Source of the DNA: Bondarzewia mesenterica
Taxonomy: Eukaryota > Basidiomycota > Agaricomycetes > Russulales > Bondarzewiaceae
NCBI GenBank assembly: GCA_004802705.1
Contig: SGPL01000010.1
Location: forward strand, 1 to 64,000
Direction: 5' to 3'
Length of the DNA: 64,000 nt
Shown here piece by piece: positions 60,101 through 64,000 of the stretch. Position numbers and translations under genes: made by a program. The number at the start of each line of letters is the position of its first letter. Within the stretch, counting starts at the first letter, position 1. Below the pieces are notes generated by a model. It saw only the letters and a list, made by a program, of their open reading frames with translations, made no database searches and had not been told where the DNA came from.

Positions 60101-63100
60101 GGGATGCACCAAGTGACATCTCGGTTATTGCGAATGTCATTCGGTCCAGCAATGGTGATATGGGTATTCCAATCGACCCGACGCTTCTAAAGAACGCTTC
60201 TGACTCTCTTCCGCAGCCTTCTGAACAATTGGTGAGTCGTGCTAACTCAAATTATCTTTGTACTCTGTGAAAACAATTTTCAGGTATTGGCTTTCTCTGC
60301 CGACACGGACGCACCAGTGTCAGACACAATTCCCAGGGCGAAACGAGGCCCTTCCGACGGCTTGGATTCAGAGCAATCCCCGAAACGCCAGAAAATACAG
60401 GGCAAGAAGCCGGCCCGCCCTCGAGGCAATGTATCTCAGCTCCGCAGAGAGAACGAGCTTCTCAAAGTTCTTGAGAGTTTTAATGGTATTGGAAACATCA
60501 GCTCGAAAGATTTCTTAGACGCACATATGGCTATAGTTGAGTCTATGACTGCGGCTGGCGAGGCGACCAGTGGTCCTCCTGGGATTCGTGTCGACAAACG
60601 AACCTTGGATACCACTTTTGATGGCATGGAAAGGCGAGGGGAGATCAAGAGCCTTAAGACATCTGTTACTACGCCTACAGGGACCAGCCGCCTTGTCCGT
60701 ATCGTCTATCTGCCTGTTGTTAGCCAAGAACAGCTGGACGCTTTCCTTATGGCTCTGGGACGCAGCCTTCCGACTGTGCAGCCCATTGCCAAACCAGTCG
60801 AAACAGTTGTAGCTCATGTTGCCCAACCGCCGGTCTTGCAGCGCCCAGCTTTACCACTCCAACTCTTGCAAAAAGACAAGCCTTCTGCTGATCCCGAACG
60901 CTGGAACAGAAATCATGACAGAGCCACACAATTATTCGAATATGACGATGCCACCATTCGTGATGTGCTCCTTACGGAGAAGTCCACTCTCTCACAGCTC
61001 TACGGTTATATATCCGGCAAGGCAATCAGAGCTCGCGGGCTTCACCTTTTCACTCTCAAAGCATTTGAACTGGGCACCGATTCGCCGCGCATCATATCCA
61101 TGGATCAACGGGTTGTCCATCTATCATTCTACACGCATGACCTCTGTCTTGCTGTTTATTGCTCCCTTGTATCGATCTTGGCGCACGACGAAAAGCTCAC
61201 TAGCCTATTGGAGACTGACGAAGGAAAACAGACTTTGCTCAAGGACCTTCCGTCCACTCTTCACGCGTCTCTCCAAGTAGGCCGAGCAAGATCCCGCTCA
61301 CGGCTCCTTGACCTGTTGCATACGCTCACGTACTTGAAACTGGTGACTCCTCTGAAGGTTTCCGGAGCAGAACATCCGCTCATTGTTTGTGGGTCAAGCG
61401 AAGAACATCCTTCATCTTTTGATGCATTCACTGATGAATGGGCCGCTACGAACCCTGGAACGGCTCCTTTGTACTGGCACTTCAATGATAAGGCCCCCTT
61501 ACACCTTTGGGTGCTATCGGAGACCTTGCCCCCATTTTGGAAGGATATGTCTATTGCTACGAGCGATGAGGCTGACAAATTCTGGACGGAACTGCAAAAG
61601 GCTGCTACAGATCGCAACTTTGCCGAGAAGGTTTCGTGTCCAGACGAAGGTAGTTCAACGGGTCCTGCTGACGACGCCTTGGCGCGGACCATCCGTCGAG
61701 CATCTGCATGGGCTTCTTCATACGATTTGACCTGGCACCAACGGCGGTATTTACGACAATTCGTGGACATCGGTACTGGTAACACTCCTTTACAGGATCA
61801 AGAAACGGGTGATAGTGTCCTGAAAAAAGTTGAGCTGGATTATCAGCGCTCCGATTGCTGTCGTGCGTGACTTCCTGCAGATGGCACGCACGGTGCAGAT
61901 GAACGAGGTAAAAAAAAAGTCCGTCGTCGTGCCAGAACAGAACAGGAGGAGAAGGGTGGTGTCGATCCGGTTGATACCACGTCTGGCTCCAAAGCTCCTA
62001 GAAGAACAGCCGCGGAAGAAAAGAAGCTATTGGCCAAAAAGGCCGCTGACGCCAAAGAGAAAAAATCGAAAGACTGGGACGAGTTTGTTCGACGGGTCCA
62101 TCCTGAACCCCTAGATGGTGCGGCTATTGCACGAGTTGGCCAGGTACGCGTGAAGTATCTTCGCAGTTTCGCCGGGGGCGACATGACCAAATGGGAAGGT
62201 GAGATCCTGCGAGCCATCAAGGAAGCTCAAATGGCCGCAGAGACGGTGCTGTCATCCGCACCTAGGCCAGCCTTTGCTCCCGGTCTCAGGGTGCCGGTGC
62301 CTCCGATTGCAGTGAATGCGTCAGAAAGGTCAATTGAAGAACTCATCGCCAAACAAGGACCACCTCTACCAAAGCAAGTGTCAAAGCGCAAGAAGCGGGG
62401 AAAGAAGAACCGCGCATCCGGTATGTCAGTGTCCAAGTCTGTGTTTTCTGAATTTTGACTGTAGGAACAGAGGACGAAGAGCAACAGGAGACAAAAAGTC
62501 GTCCACGCCGACATCGATTCCAGTGGAATAGAGAATACGACGAACTGGCCCGAGACGCGTCCGTGGTTATCAACGCTCGTTGTCGAAATGCGCGACAGGA
62601 TTTGTCCGCCTTCGATCAGATATTTCCTGGGGTGCCCAGAAACTCTGTCAGACAACGCGTGGGCCACATGCGAGATTTGCCAAGTATGGAGACGTACATG
62701 AAACGGCTGGAAGACCGGTGGTATTCGCTTTGGCTCCAGCATCGTGGCACGCAGTTATTGCCAGATCCTGATCCAAATAACACATCGGAATTCGACCTCA
62801 TCAAGCATATCGAATTTCTCCGCAGACATATCGACAAGAATGCCTTGTATGTGCTACAGTATATTCACCTTTCTATGCTTCATATTTATAGCTGTGACAA
62901 TATTACAGGCGCGTTGGATATGTGCAACGAGATACAAGTTTTTCTCTACCAGTGGATCTCGCCGAAGAGAGCTGTTCGTGGGAGGTTCTGGAAAAGCCGA
63001 CAACGACACTGCTGTGGGATGTCATGTGGAATCTGAACATCGAGGAAGGCCGCGAGAAGGCTCTGCTCCAGAGTGCATTCGTTACGAATGTGGAAGAGAT

Positions 63101-64000
63101 GCCATCGACATCGCACGTTGTCACCGACATCTCACACATCGCGGAGTCGGGTTTGAAGGTTAGTTATCCTCCTCATAGTGTGCCTGTTCATACCGACAGC
63201 ATCTGGACAGATGGTCTTTGGGACACCAAATGACAATTACGACTCCAGTCAAGCCTCAAACCTTTTGCACAGCATTGGCGAGCAAGCAGTATCCATAGCC
63301 AGATCAAATCTTCTGAGTCGTGGAGTTCTCTCGAAGCTCATACGTGATCCTCAAAAAACCAAACCAGGAAGAACATTCAAAATATCGGAAGTGTATGTGC
63401 AATGCTGCCCTTTCACTGATGTTATGAACTATTGACTGAGAACGGGTGCAGGAATCAGAACGCGATAGGTGGCTCTGTTCCCCACGACACCTTTCAAGAT
63501 GCATCCGCTTTGGAAGCATCATACGAAGAACAGGAGTCGACCTGGACTGAATGGCCGCTAATGGCAAATGATGGTGATCTCGCGGCTTTGGTGCACGCAA
63601 CATCTGAGGGAAAGGTATACTCTTGATGTGTATCTGACGAGAAATTATACTGACCGTTTGTCACTAGGTCGACTTCAGAGTCGATACCTCCCAACCAAGA
63701 GCAGCCCGCTCTGCGCTGGACTGGAATAGCAAGAAGGCCGGTGAGTGCACCTGGACTTACGCGATTTTGAGGCGTATGTGATCTAATCACATTACTGGAT
63801 GCTCAGACGACGATCAGATCGAGTCCACTGTTTCTGTTCATTTCCATTCGATTCCGGAAACTGACGCATTTATCTCCGCACCTCGGTCCCATTCTGAATC
63901 CCCGCTTGTACAATATGACCTTCCGGATGGGCTACATGGGCAGACGCTCGATGGATTTCCGGCTATTTGCACAGACAGCATGGTTGGTGTTGTGGATTGC
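57199..64000 (+). CDS. TFC3: TFIIIC largest subunit, B-block binding (Tfc3-like), partial
   Basis: Tfc3 recognises the B box of tRNA genes to recruit RNA polymerase III. The start MDDLVHHCLRELAFDGDLG joins to CGISRLRDFVTDFFAHHTAS. The conserved B-block winged-helix region reads PMVYTALQFITRGREKGISV, VELGKKTQYDQRTCFYLVKQ and NFCIHKYFFERSPLW (57820-58040). A second block has IGFSNPTKTDRRFF and VKEISTTLGNFDKRTIELL. A long basic, low-complexity linker (59100-59600) holds two AT-hook-like motifs (KKRGRPPQKKK and SRKRGRPRKS). After an intron at about 60233-60282, further conserved parts follow (LKDLPSTLHASLQVGRARSR; PLHLWVLSETLPPFWKDMSI) and the RFQWNREYDELARDASVV region. A frame break at the T8 run 58378-58385 is cured by removing one T. 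The gene runs off the window at 64000, so the C-terminus is missing. Confidence 0.9.

Overview
The window is nuclear DNA of a filamentous basidiomycete, most likely an Agaricomycete. Genes sit close together on both strands, are broken by many short introns of about 50-65 bp with GT..AG (sometimes GC..AG) ends, and their conserved proteins are fungal in type (tricalbin, ALG10, Mtq2, Spc7, TFIIIC, OPT transporter). No bacterial or organellar genes, rRNA, tRNA, CRISPR array or intact transposon was found. Single Ns are scattered at 2.9-5.3 kb, 11-14 kb and in the repeat gene near 40.7 kb. Several conserved genes carry one-base excesses in homopolymers, which look like assembly errors rather than real mutations.

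Layout: a small two-TM protein (+, 0.5-1.5 kb); Mtq2 methyltransferase (+, 1.9-2.9); tricalbin with SMP and five C2 domains (-, 3.4-8.7); kinesin-6 (-, 9.6-13.0) head to head with Spc7/KNL1 (+, 13.5-17.7); an uncharacterised Ser-rich coiled-coil protein (-, 18.0-20.1); ALG10 (-, 20.3-22.2); a sulfonate-type dioxygenase (-, 22.4-23.9) head to head with an oligopeptide transporter (+, 24.7-27.5); PRP19 (-, 27.9-29.5) head to head with SGT2 (+, 29.6-30.9); a RING/coiled-coil protein (-, 31.5-32.7); a Myb plus C2H2 zinc-finger factor (-, 33.1-35.3) head to head with PRP17 (+, 35.5-37.6).

A gene-poor 2.8 kb stretch follows, and then the most unusual gene of the window: a small secreted precursor (+, 40.33-40.87) made of seven tandem glycine-rich units separated by Lys-Arg (Kex2) sites. 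Next are MCM3 (+, 42.2-45.1), TIP20/RINT1 (-, 45.5-48.5), a beta-carbonic anhydrase (+, 49.1-49.8), a HAD-family nucleotidase (+, 50.2-51.3), a peroxisomal ABCD half-transporter (+, 51.6-54.7), mitochondrial uS8 (-, 55.0-55.5), a PRELI/MSF1 lipid-transfer protein (+, 55.9-56.6) and the large TFIIIC subunit (+, 57.2 to beyond the window end).

Most genes are housekeeping: membrane contact and ER traffic (tricalbin, TIP20, ALG10), mitosis and replication (kinesin-6, Spc7, MCM3), splicing (PRP19, PRP17), protein targeting (SGT2), and mitochondria and peroxisomes (uS8m, PRELI, ABCD). Several divergent pairs share short promoters and related roles: kinesin-6/Spc7 (mitosis), uS8m/PRELI (mitochondria) and dioxygenase/OPT (nutrient uptake). 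The Kex2-type repeat gene is the best candidate for an undescribed system: a secreted ribosomal peptide family, possibly a signal, defence or cell-surface peptide.
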